Of a stretch of 64,000 nucleotides of DNA, positions 1-24,600 are shown piece after piece; within the stretch, counting starts at the first letter, position 1, and each line of letters begins with the position of its first letter. The DNA lies in NCBI GenBank assembly GCA_028641055.1, contig CM054059.1:111178263-111242262 (forward strand), read 5' to 3'. The stretch is from Alopecurus myosuroides. Lineage: Eukaryota; Streptophyta; Magnoliopsida; Poales; Poaceae. Position numbers and translations under genes: made by a program. The notes under the pieces were generated by a model. It made no database searches. It was given only the letters and a program-made list of their open reading frames with translations, and was not told the origin of the DNA.

Positions 1-266
1 CAGCTGAATTAGTATAACACTACTGTAATCAGTATAGTATACTTCTACAGTAGTCTAACATACTACAGTACTAGAGTGAGTAGGGGTAGCCCGCCACTTC
101 CTAAAAAACAATTGCCACCTTTTGTCTACAATAATATAGTGCCAACTTGGCTGCATGTTTCGATAGCTCTGAGTATATATCTGTAATGCGATGTGATGCC
201 CACTTTATTGTTCTGATCCATCGCTTTTTTACTGGGGACGCAGGGCAGGGGAAGGGGGATCCGGAG
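1..266 (+). promoter_or_regulatory. 5' flank of gene A with TATA-like box
   Basis: Upstream sequence of gene A as far as the window reaches. A TATATAT run at about 173-180 lies roughly 90 bp before the chosen ATG at 267 and is the best TATA-box candidate. I see no resemblance to the mutually similar 5' flanks of genes B and C, so gene A may be regulated differently. Whether a 5' UTR intron or further control elements lie outside the window cannot be judged. Confidence 0.4.
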
Positions 267-11504
<11,238 letters not shown>

Positions 11505-12589
11505 CTAAACGCGCATCAGTGTGTTCTGTGTTGAGAAATAAAACATGTGATTAGTTGTATGGTAAGGTTGTCTTCCAAGAGGTGTCTCCCCAACACACTC
11601 TTCATGATTTATACAACTGGGACTCCCACATTGAAATGGAACGAGAGAATCATTTGGTCGCTTCACTTTTCTCTGTTACTCTCACACTACAATACGTTGT
11701 TATGCACGATTGATCTTTGTTAGAGCATCTAGGCCGCCACGCTAGCTGTGGACGAGAGCGGCCTCGACCGAAGATGGTTCATGGTTGTCCACGCCAAAAA
11801 CAAAGCAAAAACGTTCAAATATGCTGTTCCTCTGGATGCAACTTCCTAGCACGTGTGCTCGGTTTCGAGTTTCGGCGACCTAACTTCTCAATTTTGGACC
11901 GACATTTGAAATCTGTTTAGACGAATTTTCCAAAATTTTCACACTCGGTTGACTATTTAAAATTTTGTTTGACAAGCCAACCGTTGTAATTTTTTCGTTT
12001 TGGCGATCATATACGAGTTGGTATTGTACCGTGGGTTGTACGTGTTTAGGCTGTGCTTGGTCTCCGCTTAACCGTCGACGATCGCCGTAATGAACTCCCC
12101 GGTCGTAGCAACCGTTACTAAGTTGTGCATGGTGTAGGTGTTTATGGTGTGCTCTCTGTGGTTTTCGCTACATCGCCGCCGTTCGTCGCAAACTTCGTTG
12201 GCGCAGGTGCAACTCCATTGAAAGAGAGTGGAGCTGCTCATGCTCCATTGAAAGCTAGAAATAAACTGCCTAAAGAAAATTGCACGGTGCAATATAGCCA
12301 TCACTAGACAGACAGTCTTCACAAGCAAGCACGTGTGCACGAAACAACCTTCTTTGAAATTCAAGGTCAAAACCCAAAATTATTGCAAATCTTATGCGCG
12401 TCCAAGGAGACCAAAAAATACACACATACAACTTTACCTGCTACTACTACCTACTCTATAATAAATGCAAATACGCAAACCTAGCAACACTTACGCAAAA
12501 ACTGGCTGTACTGCAAAATGCACGCGATCTCAACAAATCTGTAGCACGAGAAGTAGCCATGAGCTGATCGATTGACCATGAGATTCATA
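11505..12589. other. Convergent intergenic region between genes A and B
   Basis: Tail-to-tail spacer of 1.1 kb. The AATAAA at about 11536 serves as a polyadenylation signal candidate for gene A. The stretch 12380-12589 resembles the 3' flank of gene C (about 29885-30114), so it belongs to gene B's 3' UTR. Between about 11700 and 12370 I see no feature I can name. Confidence 0.6.
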
Positions 12590-15500
12590 TCAACGGCCTT
12601 CATCGATGACGGAGCTCAGGAAGGGCGACGAGGTGTTCGTCGAGTTGGGCCTCGGTGCCGAGCTCGATGACTGCCCGCTGACGTTGGAGCTCATGTAGCT
12701 GGTGTCGCCGCCGCCCTTGATCTGCCACTCCGTGATGTAGCTGGGCTTGCTCACCGAGTCAGGCGCCTCGATGTCACCTGTGAGCATGGCTACCACCCTC
12801 GACATGGGCGGCCGTTGGTGGGGAGAACCCTGGGTGCAGACGAGCGCCACCTTGATGGCCCGGATAACCTCCTCCCTGTTGAACTCTTCGAGCCTGGGGT
12901 CCAGCATGTCCAGAGGGTGGTTGTCCTCGTACAGTTCCCAGACCTGAAAGCGTCGAGATGGTACACGATCTCGGGTTAATGTCTTTCGATAAAGTGTTTT
13001 ATTCTGGGAAATGATCATCTGACAAATAACAAAGAGATCACTAGGGTCTAGAGTTCCTCCCGGAGCTTACCCATTCGAAAATATAAACTTTGTCCTGGTC
13101 CGCCTTAGTGTAATAATTAGGCCTTCCAGCTAAAGTCTCCAACACCACAACGCCAAAGGCAAACACATCGACCTTCTCTGTCATATGGCCTCTCATGGCA
13201 TACTCAGGTGCGAGATAACCACTTGAAAAATGAGAGGAAAATCTCCATTAGCAGACCTATACAAAACAATACATGAACGTAATGGTCGGTGAGATGGAAA
13301 TGCACTTACAATGTGCCAGCAACTTTCGTGCTGACATGTGTCTCCTGGTCATCATAAAGTTTCGCGAGCCCGAAATCTGAGATCTTAGGATTGAGACTGG
13401 CATCAAGTAAGACATTGCTGGCCTTTATGTCCCTGTGCACAACACGGATGCTAGATTCTTCATGAAGATAGGCCAGACCTCGTGCAATGCCTAAGCATAT
13501 CTCGAAACGTGTTGGCCAGTCTAGGTGTGACCTCCCTTTTCCTGCAAATGTAGGTTTAATTTTTTAGTTGTTTATATTAAGCCTGAATTTGCAGATCTGT
13601 AGCTGCGACAATTAACAGAATGTGTACCAAACAGAGCATGGTCCAGGCTTCCATTCTCCAGGTACTCATAAACCAGCAATGGCTTATTGCCCTCAAGGCA
13701 GCAACCATACAACTTCACAAGATTACGGTGTTGCACCCGAGATATAGTTTCTATCTCCGTCGCAAATTCCTTTTTCCCCTGATGAGATGCTTCAGACAGC
13801 TGCTTCACGGCCACGAACCTACCATCAGATAACTTTCCCTGCAAAAAGGCGGCATTTATCAACAATGTAAGTTCCAGGTAACATACTCTTAAACATCATT
13901 TACTCCAGACACGCTGAGATAAAATCCCCCATCATTTTAGGAATTTTATCAACAAAACATATAAAATAACTAAACATATAAAATATAAGTCATATAACCA
14001 GGTCTGTCTACATAAGCTCTAATGTTTACTATACTACTAGTTTATCGGAAGCTACTTCCGGAACGGCTAGAAGCAATTCAAACCTACAAGCACAGGATGA
14101 ACTAACCTTATAGACAGACCCATATCCTCCTTGACCAAGAAGGTTATTAGAACTGAAATTTTCAGTAGCTGACCTCAATTCACTATAACTGAGGACATTA
14201 GGTCTTCCCACAATACTGTACAGCTCTGCAAGACATCACAAAATATATAACAAGCTTACTTCGACTAATACTTTGCTCAGTCAGAATACAGAAAGGTCCT
14301 AGTATATCCCATACCTTCTTGCTCCAATGATAGTTTTCTCCTTTTCTGTATCCAAACAAAGATTCCGGCAAGTGCTAATAATCCTAAAACTGCCACACCA
14401 ACTATAACTCCCACAATCACACCTGTTTTACTGCCTTTCTTCTTTGCTGCAGCATTACGCACTGTAGGGGTGAAATCTGTCAGAAAGTTCACTTGTTAGA
14501 AATGTGAGCTCAACAGAGTCAGTATATTTCAAGTGAGGTTGAATGAAAGGTCCGCTTTTGTGTACACTGGTTGGTGTATTACATGTTAAATGTCAGGCTA
14601 CACATGTATTAGGTATTTCACTTCTCTAAAACTTCCATTATAGAAATCTAACCCCATACCTAGTACTCCTGAGTAATTTGTTTAGTAGTTCTCTTGTAAA
14701 TGTTTAAACAGTGTAATAGTTAATACGGTAGAGGCAATAGACAAATTGATACTTTTATCCAAATTTTTATTTATTTGGATGAACAATGTCTGAATTCTTT
14801 AGTTTGAGCAACGCCTAACTGGGTGTGATTTCACTTTCCATGGTACTGAAATAGAATGATGAAAGCTTCTATAACAGCTACGAGTACAGAAAGGATTAAA
14901 TGAAATATGTTCAGTATCAACCCTCATTTTCATATCGATGTTCTAGTATTTCCGATTGCTTTTATTTCAAGACGCATAGCATTGCATGCAGCATAACTTT
15001 TTTATGTGTTTCTACCAAGTTAATCTGTAGAATATATGGTAGTCAATAGAAAACCATCATTTCAAGTCAAGGGATGTACTTGGTGTTGCACTCAAAGCTG
15101 AGATCGCAGGCCCGTAGTAGCCTTGAGTAGGAATGCAGCAAGTGCCTTTGCCAGCCCAAAAGAGATGAATCTCAAGAAAGTTCTTCGTGACAGGAACAAT
15201 GTACTGCTTCCTAACAGCAGTGTATGATTTCCCACCTGCCGCCTTCCTTATGTCAAAGTTCTGCTCTTTCTGCACACCCTATAACAACAAATCCAAGAAT
15301 AAAAAAAAAATTTACTGGGTTATAGGCTTGGGTTATCACTTATCACCAAGACAGAAACCTACCTGGACATATATATCGAAAACCCTTCTCCCTGTGCTCT
15401 TCCAAGACTGACCGTCTGTAAAGTCGAACTCTGCAAATTGAAGTGTTACTGTATAATTTCCATTTTCAAGCCCAATACCGAAGTATCTTAAGGATGACGG

Positions 15501-18500
15501 CGACATCCTTGCACTCCGGAACAATTCTGAATCAAGTGTATTCAGAAACTGGTGTGAACTGGAGATTGTATAAGCTCCATTATTTGCCTCCATGAACTTT
15601 CCAACGTTGCTAACACCCCATGTTGGTGCTCCTGTAACATAAAATGACGCAGCTCCAAGACTGGCACCATCAGATTCATACACAGAATTATCTGAACCTG
15701 ATACGGATCCTGTACTGCCACAGTCCACAGCGAAGGAAGAAGCTGCAAGCAGGTTAAATTATTTAGTATTATTTTAGTAAAACTGCAGTTGAAGGTTTGT
15801 AGTTCCTCGAGTAGGCACGTGGTTATAATTTCAAAACACAGAAGTCTCACATTGTGGAGAACCAAGAAAACATGGTGTATTACGCTGAAGGCACCCCCAC
15901 CCGGTAGGTAAGATACTGCAAATGGACCAAAGTGACGTTTTGAGTACAAATGAGAGAACATACTAATCATACTTGAGGAGAAACTGAAATATAGACGAAC
16001 CTGTTGCTGGAACTATCTGCCACGAAATTGTTTGTCACCAGATTCCTAAGTAGGATGAACAACAGGCAAAAATTAGAATGCACGGTACATACTTCATAGC
16101 ATATTCAAGACTTCTTTGCAACAAATAATAAAACTTGAGGTGCTCATAAATATTGGCTCGATTTTGTGCTAGGCTGTAAGAGAGCTAATATCTCACTCCA
16201 TAAACACTAGGAACCGTAGGTATCTTATTCTTTTATATAAGTACTTAAGATAGATGCATTAAAATAGCCTTTCAGATTTATATACAAATCTAGCTTATTT
16301 CACGTGTACATATAAGCCTATTAAGTCAGCCCAGGAGCCGGATTTAGATGAAACATGCCCCTTGTTAGGCTGTATTTGGTTCAGCCAGTAATGGGAGTTC
16401 AGAATATGAAACTTACAATTGTGATTTATTAGCCCAAGAAGGAACGCTTCCTGAGAGCTGGTTATAAGAAAAATCTCTACAAAATAATAGAATGAAAGCA
16501 CCATTAGAAATCACATAAACACCGCACTGCCTTTATTGTGTAAATAAAATTAAACCGCGTTACATACAAATTTCTAAGTGATGATCCTATTGAGCTTGGG
16601 AGGCTTCCTGAAAGGCTATTATTCCCAAGAAATCTGGTCACAAACAAAATTTATAAAGATTAGCAATAAGAATGATGAAAATCTTCCTTCCGTACAAATA
16701 CATTTTGCAAGTCAAGAGAGTCCATACAAGAAGCCGAGTGAGTTCAGATTCAACAAGGTTTGTGGTACTTGTCCTGTGATATTATTGAAACTCAAATCCC
16801 TATAGCAATAGTAAAACAAGAAGGAAAATATGTCATCAGCCCGTGTATGATCCATAGTAATGCATTTAAGTATCTTGCCAAAAAGGAATCATTGTCGCAA
16901 TAAAATGCTTACAGTAAGTTTAAATTTGTGAACTTCGAAAAGTCTACTGATACGAGCCTATCAGATATCCTACAGTTCCTCAAAATCCTGCAAAAAAAAA
17001 CATATTACATGTTTTAGGATTGAACTTGGACATTTACAACTCTAATTTGAGCCATTAACTAAATGAAGATTTATGCATACAGGGTGTTCAAAGATGTCAG
17101 ATTGTTGAGGAATGCCAGTGAAGAAGAGCTCCCATTCAATATATCACCAATTCGTCTGCACCAAGTAGATTATTAATTTTCCCTGCTAGGATCTTCACAT
17201 TTAATAATGACATTTAGCTATTATCACCGGTAATAGGCACTTACAAGCTTGTCAAATTGCCAAGATTGGAAAGAGTAGCTGGAATAGGACCTTCAAAAGA
17301 ATTGCCTTGAAACCTCCTGCAATTCCATAGTTTTAGTCAGCCATACATCATTTCCTGACGAATGCAGTAACCTAGTGGTGAAAGAACAGGTGTCTCTATT
17401 CCTTGGAAGAAAAAGTACTAATCTAACATTTGAGACCTTAAATGGATTGTTTGTTAAGAGGCGACAGAAGGAGATTCAGCACGTTCAAGAAAGACTAGTA
17501 ACTAAAAATGTTATCTCTGCACTAAAACAGTTACTATTTAAAATGAATCTCTAACTTGCACACCAATTTATGTTTTGCACAAACTAGAGCTTAGCTTGTA
17601 GATAACAACAGCAAGCTGCACATATATTCTTTCAAAACTCGCTGCAATAAATATTCACTGAAATTATGTAAACAACATGAAGTATTTTCCTGTTTTTACA
17701 GTATTACTATGAATGAGATCAGTAGTGATCTTACAGCTCTGTTAAACTCCTCCAGCTCCCAATATAATCTGGTATTTTCCCAGTAAAATCATTATCCGAC
17801 GCCCATCTAAACAAAGAGAACAGAAATACTTAAGAACGAATGGTGTGAAACATTATAATAAATTAACAACACATCAACTACAGGCATACAATTTTTCCAA
17901 TTTTGTAAGCTTGGAAAGTGATGATGGTAGTGGACCAGTAAGGCCAGCACTGTCAATGTAACTGTAATTGAGAAATACAGAAAGAATACACATTAGACAA
18001 GGAGCTGACTAATCCAAGCGAAATAACAACTGGATTGGCAGAAAAAAAAATAGTCCCCAGATTTCAGTAAATACGTACAGTTGCACAAGGTTTGCCAGGT
18101 TTCCCAGTTCCGAAGGAAGCGAGCCACTAAAATTGTTTCCGCTAATGCTCCTAAAAATACACAAAAAAATTCCAGTTTAGACATGCCAAAATTATATTCT
18201 AAAAAGCATGAAGGCTATCATCATAGTTACCCTGTAAACCGAATTGAACTGCAAAGCTATATGCTAAAATACAGTCGCAAAGTAATGAAAATATTTTTCT
18301 TACAGCGATACAAGTTTGGTAAGGTTCCCGAGCTCCTTCGGTACAGGTCCGGACAATGCATTGATACCAAAACTCCTGTAGGTTGAAGAGAGAAAGTGTG
18401 AGATTAATTGCCAAGAAATAAATGCATTCATTTTTATTTATTTTACTTAATAAATGTATTCATTTGATGCAAAATTAAGTTTTGAGTTGTGAATCTCACA

Positions 18501-19769
18501 TGTACTGCATATTAGTCAGCTCCCCGATGAACGATGGTAAAGGCCCCGTTAAGTAATTTTGTGCTACATCCCTGGAAAAAAAAATCGAAGATGACAATAA
18601 GAAACGATCGAATTTGGTGTGAAATTGGAATATTATACAGAGTGTCTTTTTCAACAGAGCACAGCAGAGTATCATGTAGGCACTATAAGTCTATAAGTAG
18701 ATAGCCGATTTCTCTAGATGAAATCGCGAGGGATCAACAAGTAATTTCACGTGTGAAAGTTGAGATTCCATACAGATTGGTCAATTCTGTGAGGTTGCGG
18801 AGCTCTTCCGGTATGGGGCCGACGGCGTCCACGGCGTATATTCTCCTGCATCGATCGCAAGCATCCCATCGTCAGACAACACTTTATCGATCCACAAATA
18901 CTCTCTTTCGCTGGTCCCAAGGAACTAAGGAAGGGAGCCGGCGCTGGAAGTGGCATTCCGTCGAACAGGCTGAGCGCGGGCGGGTGGTGGTGGTCAGAGG
19001 GAGGGAGCACTTACAGCTTGGTGATGCGGCAGACGGAGGTGTTGCCGGCGCCGGGCGAGCAGCGCTCGCACGTGATGGCCGGGTTGACGAGTTGGTTGTT
19101 GTCGATGTTGGTGCCGTCGGTGGCGGTGCCGGTGCAGGGGTCGCCGCTGATGTTCCATGACGTGCCCGCCTTCTGGCCGAGCTTGGCGAACACCGCGTTC
19201 ACCGCCGCCGCTGCGAGACAAACAAAAATAAAACGGTCAAAAGGACATCCACGTCGCGGCTCAGGCGTCGGATGTGGATCTGACGGTTGAGCGGCAGCAC
19301 GTAGTCTAGAGACTAAAAAAAGAAACCGCGAGCGAAACCGGACATGGTTTCTGACTTGTGCGCGCGCGCGGCCGCGGAGTAGCAAAAGTCAAACGCCGAA
19401 ATAGCAGAGCAGAGACGACGTGGAGGAGGATTGACTTTGGAGCCGAAACGTGTGGAGCGCACAACCTAGTTTATTGGAACGGCGGCGATCGAGATGATGG
19501 GGTGGGTGGAATTTCCAGGAGAAGAGGCGGCAGCAGCAGTTGTTGATCGAGAATAGCAGAGCAGAGCAGGGGCGAATGATCGGCAGCTCAAACCGAGGTG
19601 ATGCATGGTTGGATTCCAGACGACTGAAGCAGCAATTGGGAATTGAGAGAAAAGGTGAAGGTCTAGCATGCTCACCGTCACCCGGATCGGTCGTCGTCGT
19701 CGGCTGCTGAGCACTGGCAACCGCCGCGAGAAGCAGCAGCGAGAGGGCGGCGCCATGGAGGCCCCTCAT
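12590..19769 (-). CDS. LRR-malectin receptor-like kinase, gene B (24 exons, 1019 aa)
   Basis: Same family and exon phases as gene A. Exons in transcript order: 19769-19676, 19210-19015, 18845-18774, 18571-18500, 18375-18304, 18150-18079, 17961-17890, 17806-17735, 17316-17245, 17155-17081, 16987-16913, 16799-16728, 16633-16568, 16476-16417, 16045-16001, 15915-15851, 15742-15363, 15278-15080, 14476-14315, 14225-14107, 13838-13628, 13541-13310, 13221-13071, 12943-12590. These sum to 3060 bp with no stop before the TGA. Signal peptide [20 protein letters not shown], LRRs about 98-381, malectin domain about 418-610, transmembrane helix after a KKKGSKTG stretch. Kinase motifs: GQGGYGSV loop, Lys716, HRD 810-812, DFG 830-832, so RD type. 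The C-terminal tail ends DEGR. By eye it is closer to gene C than to gene A in signal peptide, 5' flank and intron 1. It should act at the plasma membrane as a cell-surface sensor; ligand unknown. Confidence 0.9.
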
Positions 19770-20450
19770 CTGCCTCCCTTCCTGGCTCTCCGTCTGTGTT
19801 ACTCAAGCTCAGCTTAGCTAGCTCGTCGCCTTGTGACTTCCAGGAGAGAGGTGGTGAGCGATGGGAGCCGGGCCGGAGAATATGAAGAAGATAAAGTTGA
19901 GAGAGGGACAGATGTGTATGTATGCTGGCTGGGGCTCCCGCGACACGACGACCGGTCGGTACAAGACGCAGGGAATACGTACTCCGTACAAGGTTTGCAA
20001 GAAGGCAGCAGCAACTTGGTTCTTTATTCAAGTGCCAAAGTGGTACGCCTAAATTAAGGGCCACTTTACTCGACTAGCCCAACAAACACATATGCTGGAT
20101 AGGAAATGGAGGACTAGTCTCCGCGCCGCCGCCCCCACATGCGCGGCGAAGTGAGAGGAGCAAGCAAGGGACGGGTGCCAAGCTGGACACGGGCGATCAG
20201 CCTTTCAAATTTGACCTTGGGCGCCGCAGAACGAGAAATTGCCTCACTCTCTTCTCTTCTGCACTAATCCTCGTTGATTTTTATTTTCTGCGCGCGCGCG
20301 CGTCTTGGACGACTTCTTCGTAAGACTAAGACATATGGAAGGATCTGGGTTGACTTCTTGGTTAAAACAAACTGGGACTGTTTGCTGCCGTGACATGGAT
20401 GGATGGAAATTGGTGCTCGATGACACGGTGGCCGGCGACGATGGGGTCCC
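19770..20450 (-). promoter_or_regulatory. 5' flank of gene B, shared with gene C and orphan exon
   Basis: Just upstream of the ATG the minus strand carries a CT-rich leader and an AT-rich TATA-like stretch near 19878-19890, in the context 'gggac...aagaag' that recurs before gene C and the orphan exon. Farther up, a block with a CG dinucleotide run ('gcgcgcgcgcgtcttggacga', about 20290) and 'gacatggatgga' (about 20393) also recurs at the other copies. Which parts act as promoter is inferred from this conservation only. Confidence 0.5.
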
Positions 20451-21326
20451 GGTGGTTAATTAGCTTGTTTCCCGTCTTCAAATAGGAAAAAAAAGATGGT
20501 GACAGTTGGTCCTTGTTTTCCCTTCTCCTTGCTGCTAGTGCTAGAGGTTGGGGCCTTGGATCTTGGTGAGTATTCCATTCCATGGATCTTGCTGAGTATT
20601 CCGTTCCATGGATCTAGAGACTAGAGCGCCCCCGCCGTCAACGTCAACACCTTGGGTGCTTCTCCATCGTGGCTGTGGAAGATTCTCCGAGGAGACCGAT
20701 CGACCGCGCGGGTGAAGTCTTCCTCGTCGCAACACATGCGCTGCCTCCCGAGACGCCTTCACATGATCGACGAGGTTGGATCCATACATGCTGCAAACCA
20801 CGCACAGCTAACCGTCCAAAGGTTACGATCGAGATAAACCTCGTCTCCTAGTCCTAGTAACCAAAAGAAAAACGAAAAATATAGCAACTTGGTCCTCCAT
20901 TCCCAAGGGCCCAAGTGAAGTAAGTATTGCATCGCTACTACCGACGGCAAAGCTATAGGCTGACGACAAAATATCGGAATCGTCGGTGTAGACCCCGACA
21001 TATTAAATTATAATGCAAAAAAATGAAAATTTTGTCAAGGCAACCCTGTCGGTCTTTTTTTTTGTACGTTGATTGCAACTGCCGGCATATCCTAGATATT
21101 TTTTTTTTACTTACTCACCACTTTAAACATAACTTCTGCATTCGAATTCGGATTTCGACGTTCTTTCTCTAATTTCGAAAAGGAGAAACAGATCTACGTC
21201 ACCATGCATATTGTTCAATCTACATTCTTCAAAAAAAAAATCATGAGCAAAAACGGAACAAACAAGAAAAGGATAACGGTTGCTGGGTGAGACTTATAAG
21301 CTTGATTTTTCTCCAGCGGGGATAGG
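20451..21326. other. Intergenic, upstream of gene B
   Basis: No gene seen. The segment 20755-20836 ('cttcacatgatcgacgagg...') is duplicated at 26489-26571. Around 20938-21000 there are phrases of the 'ccgacggcaaagct' type that resemble CACTA subterminal sequence, without a recognisable end. Confidence 0.4.
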
Positions 21327-23785
21327 GGTTGAATATTGAGAAACTCTTGGTGTGTCTATGATGAAATAGTTAGTTGTGTAACTAGAAATGAACCCGTTTC
21401 CAACTGAATCGGCAGAAACTTGTGTTTTTCAAAATAGGTGGATGGAAACTTTTTCATAGAAAACAAATTGGTTATTTGTGCATATAACATGTCTAGCATT
21501 TTCAAAAAATGCGTCTCCCAAGTTTTGCAACATATTTGTGATAGGACGTTTACAAAAAAAAAAAAACCATTTTTAACACTCAGAAAATAGAAAATGATTT
21601 TTTATTCAATGAAAAGGAAAACTTCATACGTCAACATTGTCCGTGCTTCCAAGATGCATGTTTGTATAGAATATGTGCACATTTAAACAAACTATGCCAT
21701 GGATTTGGCCATAACACCCGTCATTTGGCCAGAAACCCTAGAATGTTCGGAAGAGATTGCTCATTTTTGTGAATAATTTTAACACAACTGTCGTATTTCA
21801 AGTTTATTATTTTTGTGGATACTAGGACATATATAATGACACCACCCGAAGGTCTTGCATCATTTTTGGGGGGTGGGGGTTGAATTTTCTGGAATTTTTT
21901 AAGCTTGTTTCAGGGAAAAGTCAAGACGACGGGCATTGCAGTTCGTATCTAGGGGTTGAATATTGATAAATCCTTGGTGTATCTCTGATGAAATAGGTAT
22001 TTTTATACCTAAAACTGATTTTTTTGCCAAAAATCATGATTAAACTACGAGGCATTTGTAGTTCAATTTTGATATGTTTCCAACTGAATCGGCAGGAACT
22101 TGTGTTTTTTCAAAATAGGTGGTTAGCAACCTTTTAATAGGAAACAAATTGGTAATTTTTGCATGTAACATGGTCTGTTATTTTAAAAAAAAAATGCATC
22201 TCTCAAGTTTTGCAACATATTTGTGGTTGGTGCTTCACAAAAAATCCATTTTTGACACACGAAAAATGGAAATGGTTTTTTTTATTTAAGGAAAAGGAAA
22301 ACTTCCTCCGTCAACATTGTCCCTGATTTCAAGATGCATGTTTATATGGAATATGGGCACATTTAAACAAATTCTGACATGGATTTGGCCATAACACCCG
22401 TCACTTGGCCCGAAAGCCAAGAATCTTCGTAGGAGATGACTCATTTTTTGTGAACACATTTTCAACACATTTGTCGTATCACGTTTATTATTTTTTTGGA
22501 TATTAGGACATATATAATGACACCACGCAATGGTATTGCATTATTTTGGGTATTTTTTTTCATTTTATGGAATTTTCTAAGCCGGTTTCAGGGAAAAGTC
22601 AAGACGGCGGGCATGAACATTCGTATCTAGGGGAGTATCTCTCATGAAATAGGTAGTTGTGTGTCTAAAAATGATTTTTGCCAAAAATCATGAGCAAACT
22701 ACGAGGCGCGTGTAGTTCAAATTTGACTCATTTCCAACTGAATCGGCAGAAACTTGTGATTTTCTAAAGAGGTGGATGGAAACTTTTTATAGGAAACAAA
22801 TTGGTTATTTGTGCATATAACATGCTCTAGTATTTTCAATGCATCTCTCCCAAGTTTTGCAACATATTTGTGATTGGTGCTTCAGAAAAAAATCCATTTT
22901 GACACTCAGAAAATGGAAAATTATTCTTTTATTCAATGAAAAGGAAAAATTCCTACGTCAACATTGTCCGTGATTCCAATATGCATGTTTGTGTGGAATA
23001 TGGGCACATTTTAAAAAACTATGACATGAATTTGACCATAACACCCGTCAGTTGGCCCGAAAGCCAAGAATCTTCGTAGGAGATAACTCATTTTTGTGAA
23101 CACATTTTCAATACAATTGTCGTATTCCAAGTTTATTATTTTTTAGGGATATTAGGACATATATAATGAAACCACGCGAAGGTCTTGCATCATTTTGGAG
23201 TTTTTTATTTTATTTTATGGAATTTCTAAGCCGGTTTTAGGGAAAAGTCAAGAAGACGGGCATGACCGTTCGTTGTTGTTGGGGGGGGGATATTGATAAA
23301 CCCTTGGTGTATCTATGATGAAATAGGTAGTTGTGTACCTAAAAATAATTTTTACCAAAACTCATAAGCAAACTACGAGGCACTTGTATTTCAAATTTGA
23401 TTCGGATCCTACTGAATCGGCAGAAACTTGTGGTTTTCAAATGAGGTGGACGGAAACATTTTCATAGGAAATTTTTTTGTTATTCGTGCATATAATATGG
23501 TCTAGTATTATTAAAAAAATGCATCTCTCAAGTGTTGCAACATATTTGTGGTCGGTGGTTCAAAAAAAAAAACCATTTTTGACACTCGAAAAATGAAAAT
23601 TTGTTTTTTTATTCAGTGAAAAGGAAAACTTCCTGCGTCAACATTGTCTGTGATTCCAAGATGCATGTTTGTGTGGAATATGGGCACATTTTAACAAACT
23701 ATGCCATTGATTGGGCCACAACACCTGTCATTTGGCTCGAAAGCCAAGAATTTTCGTAGAAGATAGCTCATTTGCTTGGGGGTGA
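21327..23785. repeat. Tandem repeat array, about 650-680-bp unit, four copies
   Basis: The marker 'gaatcggcag(a/g)aacttgtg' occurs at about 21406, 22086, 22740 and 23414, giving periods of 680, 654 and 674 bp. Each unit also repeats 'cttggtgt(a/g)tct', 'gcaacatatttgtg', 'gtcaacattgtc' and 'ggacatatataatga'. No open frame of note is present. Origin unknown; it could be the repetitive interior of a DNA transposon or a local satellite. Confidence 0.8.
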
Positions 23786-24295
23786 CCCTATACTACACAC
23801 TCAACTCCAGAAACCTAGGTCTATGTTTGTTTTCAATACAATTGTGATCTACTTTTCCATATCTTGACACATTCCAACATGGTTTGGTCATTTGGTGCCA
23901 AGTTTGACCCGTTTTCTCCATAAATTCTAGTTTTGACAATTAAATTTTGTTGGGTGACCATATACCATACACTTAACACCTCGCTTAGTGAAGTCTTATA
24001 CATGATGAAAAATATTATATGGATGTCATATTTGAAGTTCTCTCATTTTGTAATCGATTTAGATATATTATTTGTCCAATTTCGGATTTGTAGTTATAAA
24101 TTATTCAATATTAAATGGAAAAAGGTAAAAATATTAATTATTATTTAAATTTAAGATTTATTTGAATTCAAGATTATTATTAGTTATTATTTTTTTACTT
24201 AAATAATTGTTTGGATTCATAAAATAAAGGAGTGTGACATAATGGTACAAGGGTTAACTGGATTGATTGGATACTATTGTCAGCAAAACATCCGT
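23786..24295. other. AT-rich intergenic stretch
   Basis: Strongly AT-rich, especially 24050-24230. A 71-codon open frame (23933-24148) has low-complexity hydrophobic content and no recognisable motif. I see nothing else to annotate. Confidence 0.5.
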
Positions 24296-24400
24296 TGTCT
24301 AGGCAGCTCAGAGGGAAAAGAACTAAGAAGTTAAGCGTGCTTAAACGGGAGTAGTCTGAGGATGAGTGACCGATCGAGAAGTGTTAGTAGAAGCGAGCAA
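24296..24400 (+). repeat. 5S-rRNA-like sequence (possible Cassandra-type LTR or 5S pseudogene)
   Basis: The string AAGTTAAGCGTGCTT followed by an AGTAGT-containing stretch and GGATGAGTGACC matches, in order and spacing, the internal promoter (A box, intermediate element, C box) of plant 5S rRNA, with many substitutions outside those boxes. The 5' third of 5S rRNA is not recognisable. Cassandra TRIM retrotransposons carry such a 5S-derived domain in their LTRs. A plain diverged 5S pseudogene is the alternative. No PBS was found next to it. Confidence 0.55.
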
Positions 24401-24519
24401 TTAAAATTAATGTTAAGAATAATTAGAGAAAAATATAAATATGTCTCTAGAGCGATCGAAGGCGTTTTGGCTGTCTCCCGTAGTGTCGCCACTTATAACA
24501 TTTCGCCAGCAAATAAAAA

Positions 24520-24600
24520 GAGGTTGATTATCTAACCGATGGAGCATGTATGGCTCTCGGATGTTGTATTGGGATTGGATGGGTGAAGTAACAATGGGAA
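24520..24600. repeat. Short copy of the RLK 5'-flank repeat
   Basis: 'gatggagcatgtatggctct' followed by 'ttgggattggatg' parallels 28206-28260 ('gatggagcacgtgtggctct' ... 'ttgggattggatg') and the flanks near 29460 and 37750. Similarity fades after about 60-80 bp. It marks another truncated piece of the duplicated gene flank. Confidence 0.5.

Noticed and set aside
21327..23785. CRISPR-like array
   Set aside because: Repeats of 650-680 bp without short regular spacers, in a plant nuclear context.
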